Assembly: GCA_946495905.1 (NCBI GenBank)
Contig: CAMMEP010000029.1
Coordinates: forward strand, 1 to 16,977
DNA length: 16,977 nt
From: an uncultured Clostridium sp.
GTDB taxonomy: Bacteria > Bacillota > Clostridia > TANB77 > CAG-508
Direction: 5' to 3'
Shown: positions 7,237 through 14,913 of the stretch, one piece after another
Numbering within the stretch: position 1 is the stretch's first letter
Layout: each line of letters begins with the position of its first letter
Position numbers and translations under genes: made by a program
Notes under the pieces: generated by a model
What the model saw: only the letters and a program-made list of their open reading frames with translations
What the model was told of the DNA's origin: nothing
Database searches by the model: none

Positions 7237-8643
7237 ATGAAGAAAAAAGGAGTTTTAATTACAATTATTGTAATACTAATTTTATTAGTTTTAGCAGGAG
7301 GAACTTTTGCTTATGTATATTTTGCTACGGATTTATTAAAAACAGATAAAGAATTATTTGCAAAATATTTTGTACAAATAGCCGATGAAGAAAAAGGAAT
7401 GTCTCCTACTATTTTGACTGAATATGAAAACAAAAAATTAAGCACGCCATATACCAATAATGGCACTTTTACAGTAAATAGTGATCTTTTAACCGATACT
7501 TCTACCGATTTAACAATGCAAGTAGTAGAAGGTCTTGTAAATTATGGGAATAATACTAATATTTCCTTTTCGGGAAAAGTAGATAATCCAAATAAAAAGG
7601 TAGAAGAAAATGTAACAATCAATTACACCGATACAGTAAATCTACCATTTACCTACAAGCAAGTAGGTGATGTATATGGAATTCAAGCAGATATTCTATC
7701 ACCAAGTTATATTTCGGTAGAAAACAACAATTTACAAGAATTATTCCAAAAACTAGGAACAACAGATGTCACGAATATTCCGAATAAAATAGAAGCACAA
7801 GAAGTTCAATCTTTGCAGTTTACAGAAGAGGAACTAATTCATATTAGTACACAGTATTTTATACCAATGTTTGAAGGATTATCAGAAGAAAAATTCTTAA
7901 AAACAGAAAATTCAGATGGTTCTATTAGCTATACATTAACAATTACAAATGTAGAATTAAGAGATATTCTTGTAACAATGCTACAAACCTTAAAGAGCGA
8001 CACTATGATGCTTACAAAAATAAACAATATAGTAGCAGAAATGTATGAAGAAAATGCCGTAACAATAACAGCAGAAGATATACAAGAATTAATAGATTCT
8101 TTAACTTCAGCAGATATTGTTGAAGAAATGAATATTGCGATTACTGTAACACAAAAAGATGGCAAAACTAATAAAGTAGATATAAAAGTAGACGATGTAA
8201 CAATAGAAATGTTAATGGAGCAAACCGATTCTAATATTGTTTATACAATAAATATAGCACAACAAGGAAATATGAGTCTTACAATACAAATAAGATATGA
8301 AGGAGTTACAACGAATACAGTAAAAGAAGTACTTAATATTACAATTAATGTTCCAGATTCTACAAACACTATTTATACTTTTGAAAACACATTAAATTTT
8401 GGAGGTACAGTAGAAATAGCAGATTTTGATACAAACAATAGTATTCTTATTAATGATTACTCAGAGGAACAACTACAATTTTTAATTTTACAAATTGCGT
8501 ATATCATAGAACAAACAAATACTAGTCAAATGACACAAATAGGATTCCCAACAGAATTAGGAAATCCAATGATTATGTGGATATATGGTCCTATTGAAGG
8601 ACTAAATAATGGAACAACAGTTACAGATAATTCCGTAGCGTAG
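7237..8643 (+). CDS. Membrane-anchored extracellular protein of unknown function
   Basis: A 468-residue protein with a short basic start (MKKKG), a hydrophobic segment at about 5-30 (VLITIIVILILLVLAGGTFAYV) and then an all-extracytoplasmic body. There is no lipobox Cys. The body is rich in Asn, Thr, Glu and Ile and alternates as expected for beta-strands (SYTLTITNVELRDI, TYKQVGDVYGIQAD, MSLTIQIRYEG). I recognise no catalytic motif. Similar single-anchor proteins with a start like FAYVYFATDLLKTDKELF are, from memory, common next to housekeeping genes in gut Clostridia, but I cannot name the family. The ATG follows AGGGGAG. A terminator follows at 8718. Confidence 0.8.
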   Translation: MKKKGVLITIIVILILLVLAGGTFAYVYFATDLLKTDKELFAKYFVQIADEEKGMSPTILTEYENKKLSTPYTNNGTFTVNSDLLTDTSTDLTMQVVEGLVNYGNNTNISFSGKVDNPNKKVEENVTINYTDTVNLPFTYKQVGDVYGIQADILSPSYISVENNNLQELFQKLGTTDVTNIPNKIEAQEVQSLQFTEEELIHISTQYFIPMFEGLSEEKFLKTENSDGSISYTLTITNVELRDILVTMLQTLKSDTMMLTKINNIVAEMYEENAVTITAEDIQELIDSLTSADIVEEMNIAITVTQKDGKTNKVDIKVDDVTIEMLMEQTDSNIVYTINIAQQGNMSLTIQIRYEGVTTNTVKEVLNITINVPDSTNTIYTFENTLNFGGTVEIADFDTNNSILINDYSEEQLQFLILQIAYIIEQTNTSQMTQIGFPTELGNPMIMWIYGPIEGLNNGTTVTDNSVA

Positions 8644-8717
8644 GTTGTAGATTATGATTCTCTTAATACAATAAACGTAAATTGAAAATGTAACAAAAAA
8701 TAGTTCTAAAATGCAAA

Positions 8718-8762
8718 AATACAGCATATATATTTAATATATATGTTGTATTTTTTATTTTT
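8718..8762 (+). terminator. Intrinsic terminator
   Basis: AATACAGCATATATA at 8718-8732 pairs with TATATATGTTGTATT at 8738-8752 (one G-T pair), followed by TTTTTATTTTTTC. It lies 75 bases after the stop of the 468-residue protein and insulates the spoIIIA operon from that gene. Confidence 0.75.
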
Positions 8763-8783
8763 TCAACAATTATTATATATAAA

Positions 8784-8985
8784 TGAGTTACAGTTTACAG
8801 CTATATTAATATCGAGAAGAAGCATGTATTTTTTTCTTTTTGATTTCCGGCCCCCAACATCGTACAAACTGTAACAGCTTCGCTTAACAGTTTGTAAACT
8901 TGTCGGTCCCCACCTTAAGCACAGAAATCAAAAAGAAAAAAATACATGCTTCTTCTATAAAAACTAAGCTATGAATTGTAACTCA
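8784..8985 (+). repeat. Structured palindromic repeat, copy 2 (upstream of spoIIIAA)
   Basis: The outer imperfect stem is TGAGTTACAGTTTACAGCT (8784-8802) against 8967-8985 (AGCTATGAATTGTAACTCA). The middle stem begins GAAGAAGCATGTATTTTTTT at 8816, runs to 8846 and pairs with 8925-8955, 31 bp. The core TCCGGCCCCCAACATCGT (from 8846) and TTGTCGGTCCCCACCTTAAG (from 8900) match copy 1. The central ACAAACTGT/ACAGTTTGT hairpin has a short loop. The right outer arm ends at the AAAGGAG ribosome site of spoIIIAA, so the element would form the 5' UTR of the operon mRNA or of any read-through transcript. Confidence 0.85.
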
Positions 8986-9000
8986 AAGGAGAAAACAAAA

Positions 9001-9925
9001 ATGGATAGTGTACAAGAAGTATTAGAATATTTTCCGAGTGAAATAAAGAAGCAATTACAAAAGTTACAAGATAAGATAAATAAAGTAGAAGAAATTCGTT
9101 TGCGTACCAATAGAAACATATTACTAAAGTTAGGACAAGAAGAGTATATGGTAGAATATAGGGTTAGCACACAAGAAATTTTAGAAATATTACAACGAAT
9201 ATGTGATAATTCTATTTATACCTACCAATCACAAATTTGCAATGGATACATAACCATAAAAGGGCGGACATAGGGTAGGCATTACAGGGAATGTTGTCAT
9301 AAAAGAAGGACAAGTTATTAACATATCCTACATTTATAGCTTGAATTTTAGAATAGCAAGGCAAGTGCTTGATTGCAGCAACATGCTATTACCATACATA
9401 TTAAATGTAAGAGAAAATAACATATACAATACCATTCTTATTTCGCCACCAGGTAGAGGAAAAACAACATTGCTCCGTGATAGTATTCGAAAAATAAGTA
9501 ATGGCATACCAGAATATGGTTTTAGAGGAATAACGGTAGGAGTAGTAGATGAAAGAGGAGAAATTGCAGCGATGTATAAAGGAGTTCCACAAAATGATTT
9601 AGGAGAAAGAACAGATATTCTGGATAATGTTTCAAAAGATGTAGGAATGAAAATGCTAGTACGATCGATGAATCCTAAAGTGATTGCTGCAGATGAGATT
9701 GGAACTAAAGAAGATGTGGAAGCAATCAATTATGCAGTGACTTCTGGAGTAAAAGGAATTTTTACTGCACATGGTAACAGTTTAGAGGATATCACATTAA
9801 ATCCGATTTTGAGTAAGCTATATCATTTAAAGATAATTGAGAGAATCCTTCTAATAGAGGAAGATAGAAGCATAAAACTAATCTATTGTGATAAAGATGA
9901 GATAAATGCTAAGAAATTAGCATAA
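9001..9925 (+). CDS. spoIIIAA: SpoIIIAA, stage III sporulation ATPase, expressed through a +1 shift at CGG
   Basis: SpoIIIAA is the predicted ATPase of the SpoIIIA-SpoIIQ channel, in the mother-cell cytoplasm. The zero frame from ATG 9001 (AAAGGAG 9 bases upstream) gives 88 residues up to GYITIKG, then CGG (9265-9267), ACA and TAG at 9271. Dropping the C at 9265 reads GGG GGA CAT AGG and restores the family's conserved GGHRVGITG. It then continues to 9925 with Walker A (SPPGRGKTT, about 148-156) and Walker B (VIAADEIG). The joined protein has 307 residues, the length of the Bacillus subtilis protein. The ATG at 8971 is a worse start. No ribosome site precedes the second half. Without the shift the product lacks the whole ATPase core. 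It is the first gene of the operon, just after structured repeat copy 2. Confidence 0.9.
9265..9268 (+). other. +1 recoding site CGGA in spoIIIAA
   Basis: Zero frame: ATA AAA GGG CGG ACA TAG. Shifted: ATA AAA GGG (C) GGA CAT AGG GTA GGC. CGG is codon 89 counted from 9001. The stop comes two codons later, so the shift must occur at or very near CGG. The restored residues GGHRVG are a conserved family motif, which fixes both the point of the shift and its size of one base. Confidence 0.85.
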
Positions 9926-10003
9926 CTAGCGGACCTAATATTTTATATAAACCATTATCTAGTAACAATAGCAAAAACTATAATGGAAAAGGGGGAATTT
10001 TAA

Positions 10004-10513
10004 ATGTTTTTTATTAAAGTATTTATTTTATTGTTTATTTTTTTAGGAAGTTTGCAAGCTGGAAAAATTATTGCAAAAAAATATTCAAATCGAGTAATCG
10101 AATTAAAAGAAATGAAAAATGCATTAAACATGTTTTTAACTAAAATTAAATTTACCTATGAATCCGTACCAGAAAGTTTTCAAGAAATAGGCAATAATAT
10201 TGGTGGAAATATAGGTAAGATATTTGGAACCGCTTCTGAAAATATGAAAGAAAAATCGGCAGGTGAAGCTTGGGAAGAAACCATAGAAAAAGTAGAAACT
10301 AGCTTAACGGAGGAAGACAAAGGAATTATAAAGAGTTTAGGAAGAATGCTTGGAAAAACCGATTTAGAAGGACAAGTTAGTGAAATAAAACTAGTACAAG
10401 ATTTTTTAAATACACAAATAGAACTAGCAGAAAAAGAAAAGCAAAAGAATGAAAAATTATATAAAACACTGGGTGGAGTAGTAGGACTTGCCATTGTAAT
10501 TATTTTAGTCTAA
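10004..10513 (+). CDS. spoIIIAB: SpoIIIAB, stage III sporulation protein
   Basis: A 169-residue protein (the B. subtilis protein is about 171). It has an N-terminal membrane segment at about 3-18, KIIAKKYSNRVIELKEMKNALNMF near 22-45, a helical soluble middle and a C-terminal hydrophobic segment TLGGVVGLAIVIILV. This is the layout of SpoIIIAB, which resembles a GspF-type platform protein of secretion systems and is part of the mother-cell channel. A strong AAAGGGGG lies 9 bases upstream. The 78-base gap after spoIIIAA holds no gene. It is in frame throughout with no CGG. Confidence 0.93.
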   Translation: MFFIKVFILLFIFLGSLQAGKIIAKKYSNRVIELKEMKNALNMFLTKIKFTYESVPESFQEIGNNIGGNIGKIFGTASENMKEKSAGEAWEETIEKVETSLTEEDKGIIKSLGRMLGKTDLEGQVSEIKLVQDFLNTQIELAEKEKQKNEKLYKTLGGVVGLAIVIILV

Positions 10514-10533
10514 AGATAAGGAAGGAATTTTAT

Positions 10534-10728
10534 ATGGATATCGATTTATTATTTAAAATTGCAGCAATAGGTATTTTAGTAGCAGTTCTTCATCAAGTAT
10601 TAGTAAGAGCTGGAAGGGAAGACCAAGCAATGATGACAACACTTGCAGGCTTAGTAATTGTGCTTACCCTAGTAATTAAAGAAATTAGTACTTTATTTGA
10701 CTCTGTAAGAACCATGTTTGGATTATGA
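10534..10728 (+). CDS. spoIIIAC: SpoIIIAC, stage III sporulation protein
   Basis: A 64-residue two-helix membrane protein: hydrophobic LLFKIAAIGILVAVLHQVLV at about 5-24, a short polar turn RAGREDQAMM, then TTLAGLVIVLTLVIKEISTLF. This matches the SpoIIIAC/AD family of small channel membrane proteins, and its place after spoIIIAB supports the call. A GGAAGG ribosome site lies upstream, 20 bases after the spoIIIAB stop. Confidence 0.93.
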   Translation: MDIDLLFKIAAIGILVAVLHQVLVRAGREDQAMMTTLAGLVIVLTLVIKEISTLFDSVRTMFGL

Positions 10729-10828
10729 GAAATTGTTGCACAATTTTAATTAAATTTACTATAATAAAAATGACATTTACATAGAATGAATGCATTTTAA
10801 ATTGCTAAAAAGAAAGGAAGCACAACTT

Positions 10829-11215
10829 GTGGATATTATAAAAATAATTGGCATAGGTCTAATATCTTTAATAATAATTATCATTGTACGACAATACAAA
10901 CCAGAATTTACGTTATATGTATCCTTGCTTGCTGGTGCATTAATATTGCTTTTAATCATGGACAAGTTAGAAGGAATAATAGATTTACTTACAACTTTAT
11001 CTAATAAAACAGCAATTAATAATGATTTTTTAACCCTGTTAATCAAAATTACAGGAATTGCATTTTTAACAGAATTTGCAGTGAGCATTTGTAAAGACAC
11101 AGGAGAATCTGCAATAGCAAATAAGGTAGATATGGGAGGAAAAGTAATTATTGTATCTATGTCGATACCAATTATATCTAGTTTATTAGAAACAGTGGTA
11201 GAAATATTACCATAG
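10829..11215 (+). CDS. spoIIIAD: SpoIIIAD, stage III sporulation protein
   Basis: A 128-residue membrane protein (B. subtilis about 133) of the same family as SpoIIIAC, with membrane segments near 2-18, 28-44 and 65-80 and a conserved FAVSICKDTGESAIANKVDMGGKV at about 84-107. I chose GTG 10829 because AAAGGAAG lies 8 bases before it. An ATG at 10790 would add MHFKLLKRKEAQL and lacks a good ribosome site. The stop overlaps a GTG of the next frame by one base, so translation may be coupled to spoIIIAE. Confidence 0.9.
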   Translation: MDIIKIIGIGLISLIIIIIVRQYKPEFTLYVSLLAGALILLLIMDKLEGIIDLLTTLSNKTAINNDFLTLLIKITGIAFLTEFAVSICKDTGESAIANKVDMGGKVIIVSMSIPIISSLLETVVEILP

Positions 11216-11229
11216 TGAAAGGTAGGCAA

Positions 11230-12388
11230 ATGAAAAAAATAATTTTAATTTCAATGCTATTACTATGCTTTATTCCTAATATGGTATATGCCTCTAATGA
11301 GACAATAAGTCAGGATGAAATCATGGAATCCCAGCAAGAAAGTCTTGATATTAATTCTTTTATTGAAGAAGCAGACAAATATACTGGAGATGTGTACGAA
11401 GATATCGACATGGGAGAATTGTTTTCATCAGCTATTACTGGAAATATTGATAATGAAACTATCTTTAAAAGTATATTAAATGCGTTGCGGTGGAGAAGTT
11501 TTGGATGCAATTACTGTTTTAGCGAGTATATTAGTAATAATTGTTATTCATAGCATACTAAAGAGTTTAAGTGAAGGACTAGAAAACAAAGGAATTGCTC
11601 AAATCACTTATTATGTGCAATATATCCTTATTGTAACATTAATTATGACAAATTTTGTACAAATACTAGACATTGTAAAAGATTCAATTCAGAGCTTAGT
11701 AGGATTTATGAATTCATTAATCCCAATATTAATAACACTTATGATTACAACAGGAAGCATTGTTTCAGCAAATTTAATACAACCAATTATCCTATTTTTA
11801 ATCACATTTATTGGAAATTTCATTACTGGAGTAATCATACCACTTGTATTAATAGGAACAGCACTTGGAGTGATATCGAAGGTGTCAGATAGAGTGCAAG
11901 TAGATAAATTAGCTAAATTCTTTAAATCTAGTGTTATTTGGATACTTGGTGTTGTTCTTACTATTTTTGTAGGAGTAGTATCTGTAGAGGGGACACTTAG
12001 TAGCAGTGTAGATGGTATTACTGCAAAAACAGCAAAAGCAGCAGTATCTAGTTTTATACCAGTAGTAGGTAAAATTTTAGGAGATGCTGTTGATACAGTA
12101 ATTGGTTGTAGTTCTATTCTAAAAAATGCAACTGGCATTGTAGGAGTTATTATTTTAATTGGTATAGCAATTGTACCAATTATAAAATTAACTGTCCTGA
12201 TGGCAATTTACTATTTAGGTGCAGCTTTATGCCAGCCTATTGCAGATGATAAAATAATTAAACTATTAGATCAAATGGGAGACACTTTTAAAACGCTTTT
12301 AGCAATTATGTGTAGTGTATCAGTGATGTTCATTATTGGAACAACATTGGTAATTAATATATCCAATAGTGGAATGATGTATCGATAG
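11230..12388 (+). CDS. spoIIIAE: SpoIIIAE, stage III sporulation protein, expressed through a +1 shift at CGG
   Basis: SpoIIIAE is a polytopic membrane protein of the SpoIIIA-SpoIIQ channel. ATG 11230 (AAAGG 7 bases upstream) opens a signal-peptide-like MKKIILISMLLLCFIPNMVYA, then a soluble segment ending IFKSILNAL. Codon 87 is CGG (11488-11490). In the zero frame the protein goes wrong (RWRSFGCNYC...) and stops at 11551. Dropping the C gives L-GGEVLDAITVLASI, matching the HEVL-type family segment, and reads on to 12388 through at least six membrane helices (for example VIIVIHSILKSL, ITTGSIVSANLIQPIILFL, GVVSVEGTLSSS). The joined length is 385 residues (B. subtilis about 399). The ATG at 11480 has no ribosome site, so reinitiation is unlikely. 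This is the second gene of the operon that needs the same recoding. Confidence 0.9.
11488..11491 (+). other. +1 recoding site CGGT in spoIIIAE
   Basis: Zero frame: AAT GCG TTG CGG TGG AGA. Shifted: AAT GCG TTG (C) GGT GGA GAA GTT. CGG is codon 87 counted from 11230. The zero-frame stop is 21 codons away, so the stop alone does not fix the shift point here. The family-like residues do: they are correct up to NAL and correct again from GGEVL. The P-site codon TTG cannot re-pair with the shifted TGC. Confidence 0.8.
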
Positions 12389-12428
12389 AACTAATGCCAA
12401 ACATTTGATACAAAAGGAGGCGGTAACA

Positions 12429-13103
12429 ATTGAATGGATAAGTGATTGGGCAGGTGGAATTATTGTTGCAGTAGTTATAGGTGCTGTAATAGAAATGATT
12501 CTACCAGAAGGTAATAGCAAAAAATATATTAAAGTAGTAATTGGAGTATATGTACTATTCACCATAGTATCTCCAGTGATTACTAAATTTACAGGAAAAA
12601 CAGTACAAGTGTCTGATATTCTGGATTTAGATAAATACATAGAAGAAACAGAGGAATCGATGAAAGTACAAAATACCATCCAGGATAGTAATCAAAGCAG
12701 TATTTTAGAAGTATATTCTTCTGGTATTAAGGACGATATGAAAGCAAAAATTGAAGCAAAAGGGTATAAGGTAAATGATATTGCTATTGAAGTAGCAAAT
12801 GATGAAAGTTATAGCATCACTTCTATTGTAGTGGAAGTTGAAGAGATAGATTCAGAAAGCGAAGAAGAAACTAATACACAAGCAGAGGAAAATAATACTA
12901 GTAATAAAGTAGAAGAAGTTGAAAGTGTAAATAAAATAGAAATTAGTATTACAGAAAATGATGAAGATACAAATAAAACGAATACTAATTCAGATGAAAA
13001 TAAAGAAAATAAAAACAGTTTATCAAGTAGTAAGAAAAAAGAATTAAAAGAATACCTTAGTGGAGTATATGAGGTACAGGAAGAGAATATAACGATAAAT
13101 TAA
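12429..13103 (+). CDS. spoIIIAF: SpoIIIAF, stage III sporulation protein (probable ATT start)
   Basis: A channel protein with two N-terminal membrane helices (GGIIVAVVIGAVIEMILP and IKVVIGVYVLFTIVSPVI) joined by GNSKKY, then a soluble domain ending LSGVYEVQEENITIN. The soluble part is interrupted by an Asp/Glu/Asn/Thr-rich low-complexity linker of about 70 residues. The strong AAGGAGG (12414-12420) is 8 bases before ATT GAA TGG, where family proteins usually begin M-(I)-EW. This points to an ATT initiation codon at 12429 and 224 residues. The alternative TTG at 12405 would put the ribosome site inside the gene and has none upstream. It follows spoIIIAE closely in the operon. Confidence 0.88.
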   Translation: MEWISDWAGGIIVAVVIGAVIEMILPEGNSKKYIKVVIGVYVLFTIVSPVITKFTGKTVQVSDILDLDKYIEETEESMKVQNTIQDSNQSSILEVYSSGIKDDMKAKIEAKGYKVNDIAIEVANDESYSITSIVVEVEEIDSESEEETNTQAEENNTSNKVEEVESVNKIEISITENDEDTNKTNTNSDENKENKNSLSSSKKKELKEYLSGVYEVQEENITIN

Positions 13104-13195
13104 TTATGGTTTAAACAATTTGTGTATTAAGAAAGAAATGTGGTTTATAGGTAGAGCCTTAAAAAACCTAAATAAGAACGAAAGGAAAAATACAT

Positions 13196-13819
13196 ATGCT
13201 TAAGGATAAGTTTAAAAATATTTTTAAGAAACAAGAAGGAGAACCAAATAAAAAGAAAATAGAGAACATAGTTGTTTTTATTATCATACTTGTAATAACT
13301 ATTATTGTAATCAATGTAATATGGAATGGCGATGGAGAGAGCAACAATGAGCAAACAACAGATTCAAATAAAAAATTAGCAGATACTACGCAAAATGCAA
13401 CAACAAGTAATAATTCGGTAATAGACACAAAAGATGAATTAACTACAAAGTTAGAATCAATTTTATCAAAAATAAATGGAGTTGGAAATGTAGCGGTAAT
13501 GGTTACCTATTCCGAAACAAGTCAAACAGTACCAATATATAACGAGGAAAGTACAGAAGAAAACACAGAAGAAACCGATAGCGAAGGTGGAACAAGAAAA
13601 ATAACACAAACAGATACTAGAAAAGAAGTAGTTTATGAAGAAAATGATGGAAGTTCAACCATAATTACACAAAGTATAATAAGCCCTAAAATAGAAGGGG
13701 CAATTATAACAGCAGAAGGAGCAGCCGATGCTACCGTGAAAACAAATATCATTCAAGCAGTAGAGGCAGTTACTGGCTTAGCAACCCATAAAATTCAAGT
13801 ATTTCAAATGTCTCACTAA
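13196..13819 (+). CDS. spoIIIAG: SpoIIIAG, stage III sporulation protein
   Basis: A 207-residue protein with a cytoplasmic start, one membrane segment (NIVVFIIILVITIIVINVIW, about 23-42), a polar linker and a ring-building domain (LESILSKINGVGNVAVMVTY, about 82-101; EGAIITAEGAADATVKTNII; AVEAVTGLATHKIQVF). SpoIIIAG forms a large ring in the space between mother cell and forespore. An acidic insert (ESTEENTEETDSEGG) interrupts the domain, as in other SpoIIIAG proteins. AAAGGA precedes the ATG. A 29-bp inverted repeat starts 3 bases after its stop. Confidence 0.92.
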   Translation: MLKDKFKNIFKKQEGEPNKKKIENIVVFIIILVITIIVINVIWNGDGESNNEQTTDSNKKLADTTQNATTSNNSVIDTKDELTTKLESILSKINGVGNVAVMVTYSETSQTVPIYNEESTEENTEETDSEGGTRKITQTDTRKEVVYEENDGSSTIITQSIISPKIEGAIITAEGAADATVKTNIIQAVEAVTGLATHKIQVFQMSH

Positions 13820-13821
13820 AT

Positions 13822-14070
13822 GTGCAAAAGGGGACGGGCTTATTTTGCACAATTTTAATAACATATTTATTGTAAATTTATATATTTTTTCTTTTAAGTC
13901 TCCGGCCCCCAACTGCGTACAAACTGTATTAACTCCACATATGTGTCGTTATAACAGTTTGTAAACTTGTCGGTCCCCACCTTAAGCACTCCGACAAAAA
14001 AGAAAAAATATATAAATTTACTGCAAAAAAGAAAAATATTTGTGCAAAATAAGCCCGTCCCCTTTTGCAC
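13822..14070 (+). repeat. Structured palindromic repeat, copy 3, inside a 29-bp inverted repeat (between spoIIIAG and spoIIIAH)
   Basis: The ends 13822-13850 and 14042-14070 are perfect 29-bp inverted repeats that begin GTGCAAAAGGGGACGGGCTT. Each end is itself partly palindromic (GTGCAAAA...TTTTGCAC). The inner stem 13873-13895 pairs exactly with 13998-14020 (23 bp). The core TCCGGCCCCCAAC (13901) and TTGTCGGTCCCCACCTTAAG (13968) is the same as in copies 1 and 2, but the segment between AAC and GTAC is altered (TGC for ATC). The loop of the central hairpin is different again. It ends 24 bases before the spoIIIAH start and splits the operon. GGGGACGG ends of this kind recall REP/RAYT-type elements of Clostridia, from memory. 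Confidence 0.85.
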
Positions 14071-14094
14071 GAATAAAGAAAGGAATGAAGTAGT

Positions 14095-14799
14095 ATGAAA
14101 ACATTAAAGAAAAATCAAATTGTAGTTTTTGTAATAGGTCTTATGGTAATTGCAGCAGGTTATTTGAATTTTACAAATACGGAAAGAAATAATACATTGG
14201 AAACAAGTAGTCAAACACAGGAAACGAATACTGTGGAAATTGCAGGAATTGGTGATGCAAAATTAGTAAGTGCTAATACTGCAGAAAGTAATGCAATTGA
14301 ACCTAATAATAGTATAGCCGAAGCAGAAAATGTAATAGAGGAAGAAAACGAAAATAATAATGAGCAAGAAGCGGATAATGAAACTTCCACTGATGAAAAC
14401 ACAATTGGAACAGATACCCAGATAATAGATACCAATGCAGATACAATATCAACCGATGAATATTTTACAAATTCAAGATTAGAGAGAAATACTATGTATT
14501 CACAGCAGATAGAAAACTATCAAGATATATTAAGTAACACAAATGCAAGTGAGGCACAAAAGAAAATAGCACAAGAAGAAATAACAAGAATAAATAAGGA
14601 ACAAAATGCTATTATGATTGCAGAAAATTTAATAAAAACAAAAGGAATTGAGGATTTAGTTATTTTTGTTAATGAGGAAAGTATTAATGTAATTGTAAAA
14701 GGAGATGAGCTAGAAAAAGAAGAAATTGCACAAATACAGAATATTGTGACAAGAGAGCTAGAAGCGGATATAGGAAATGTACATATTATGAATAAGTAG
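14095..14799 (+). CDS. spoIIIAH: SpoIIIAH, stage III sporulation protein
   Basis: A 234-residue protein (B. subtilis 218). It has an N-terminal membrane segment (IVVFVIGLMVIAAGYLNF, about 9-26), a long low-complexity Asn/Glu/Thr linker (about 30-120), then the conserved ring-building domain SRLERNTMYSQQIENYQDIL... to IGNVHIM. SpoIIIAH faces the intermembrane space and binds SpoIIQ from the forespore, completing the channel. AAAGGAATGAAG lies upstream of the ATG. It is the last gene of the operon. The repeat copy 3 before it could change its expression relative to spoIIIAA-AG. Confidence 0.92.
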   Translation: MKTLKKNQIVVFVIGLMVIAAGYLNFTNTERNNTLETSSQTQETNTVEIAGIGDAKLVSANTAESNAIEPNNSIAEAENVIEEENENNNEQEADNETSTDENTIGTDTQIIDTNADTISTDEYFTNSRLERNTMYSQQIENYQDILSNTNASEAQKKIAQEEITRINKEQNAIMIAENLIKTKGIEDLVIFVNEESINVIVKGDELEKEEIAQIQNIVTRELEADIGNVHIMNK

Positions 14800-14827
14800 T
14801 TATCTTTGACAATATTGACAAAACATG

Positions 14828-14857
14828 TTGCTATTTTACATAAAATTATGATATAAT
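14828..14857 (+). promoter_or_regulatory. Promoter of ankyrin gene 1
   Basis: TTGCTA (14828-14833), then 18 bp, then TATAAT (14852-14857), with an extended -10 TG at 14849-14850. A TTGACA at 14815-14820 is too far from this -10 to serve it. The -10 and leader are repeated before ankyrin gene 2 (TATAAT at 16313-16318, with TTGTAA at 16290-16295 and 17-bp spacing). Confidence 0.65.
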
Positions 14858-14913
14858 ACCATTGCAACTGGTTACAATTTATCCAACTATAAAATTTTAA
14901 GGAGGAAAAGAGT

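Noticed and set aside
9001..12388. spoIIIAA and spoIIIAE as ordinary pseudogenes or sequencing errors
   Set aside because: Both breaks are the same size, fall on the same rare codon, and leave conserved sequence intact on both sides. The jelly-roll gene shows the same. Errors or decay would not pick CGG each time. I still list resequencing as a refuting test.
2846..14070. The three core repeats as a CRISPR array
   Set aside because: Only three distant copies with large palindromic stems, no regular spacers and no cas genes.
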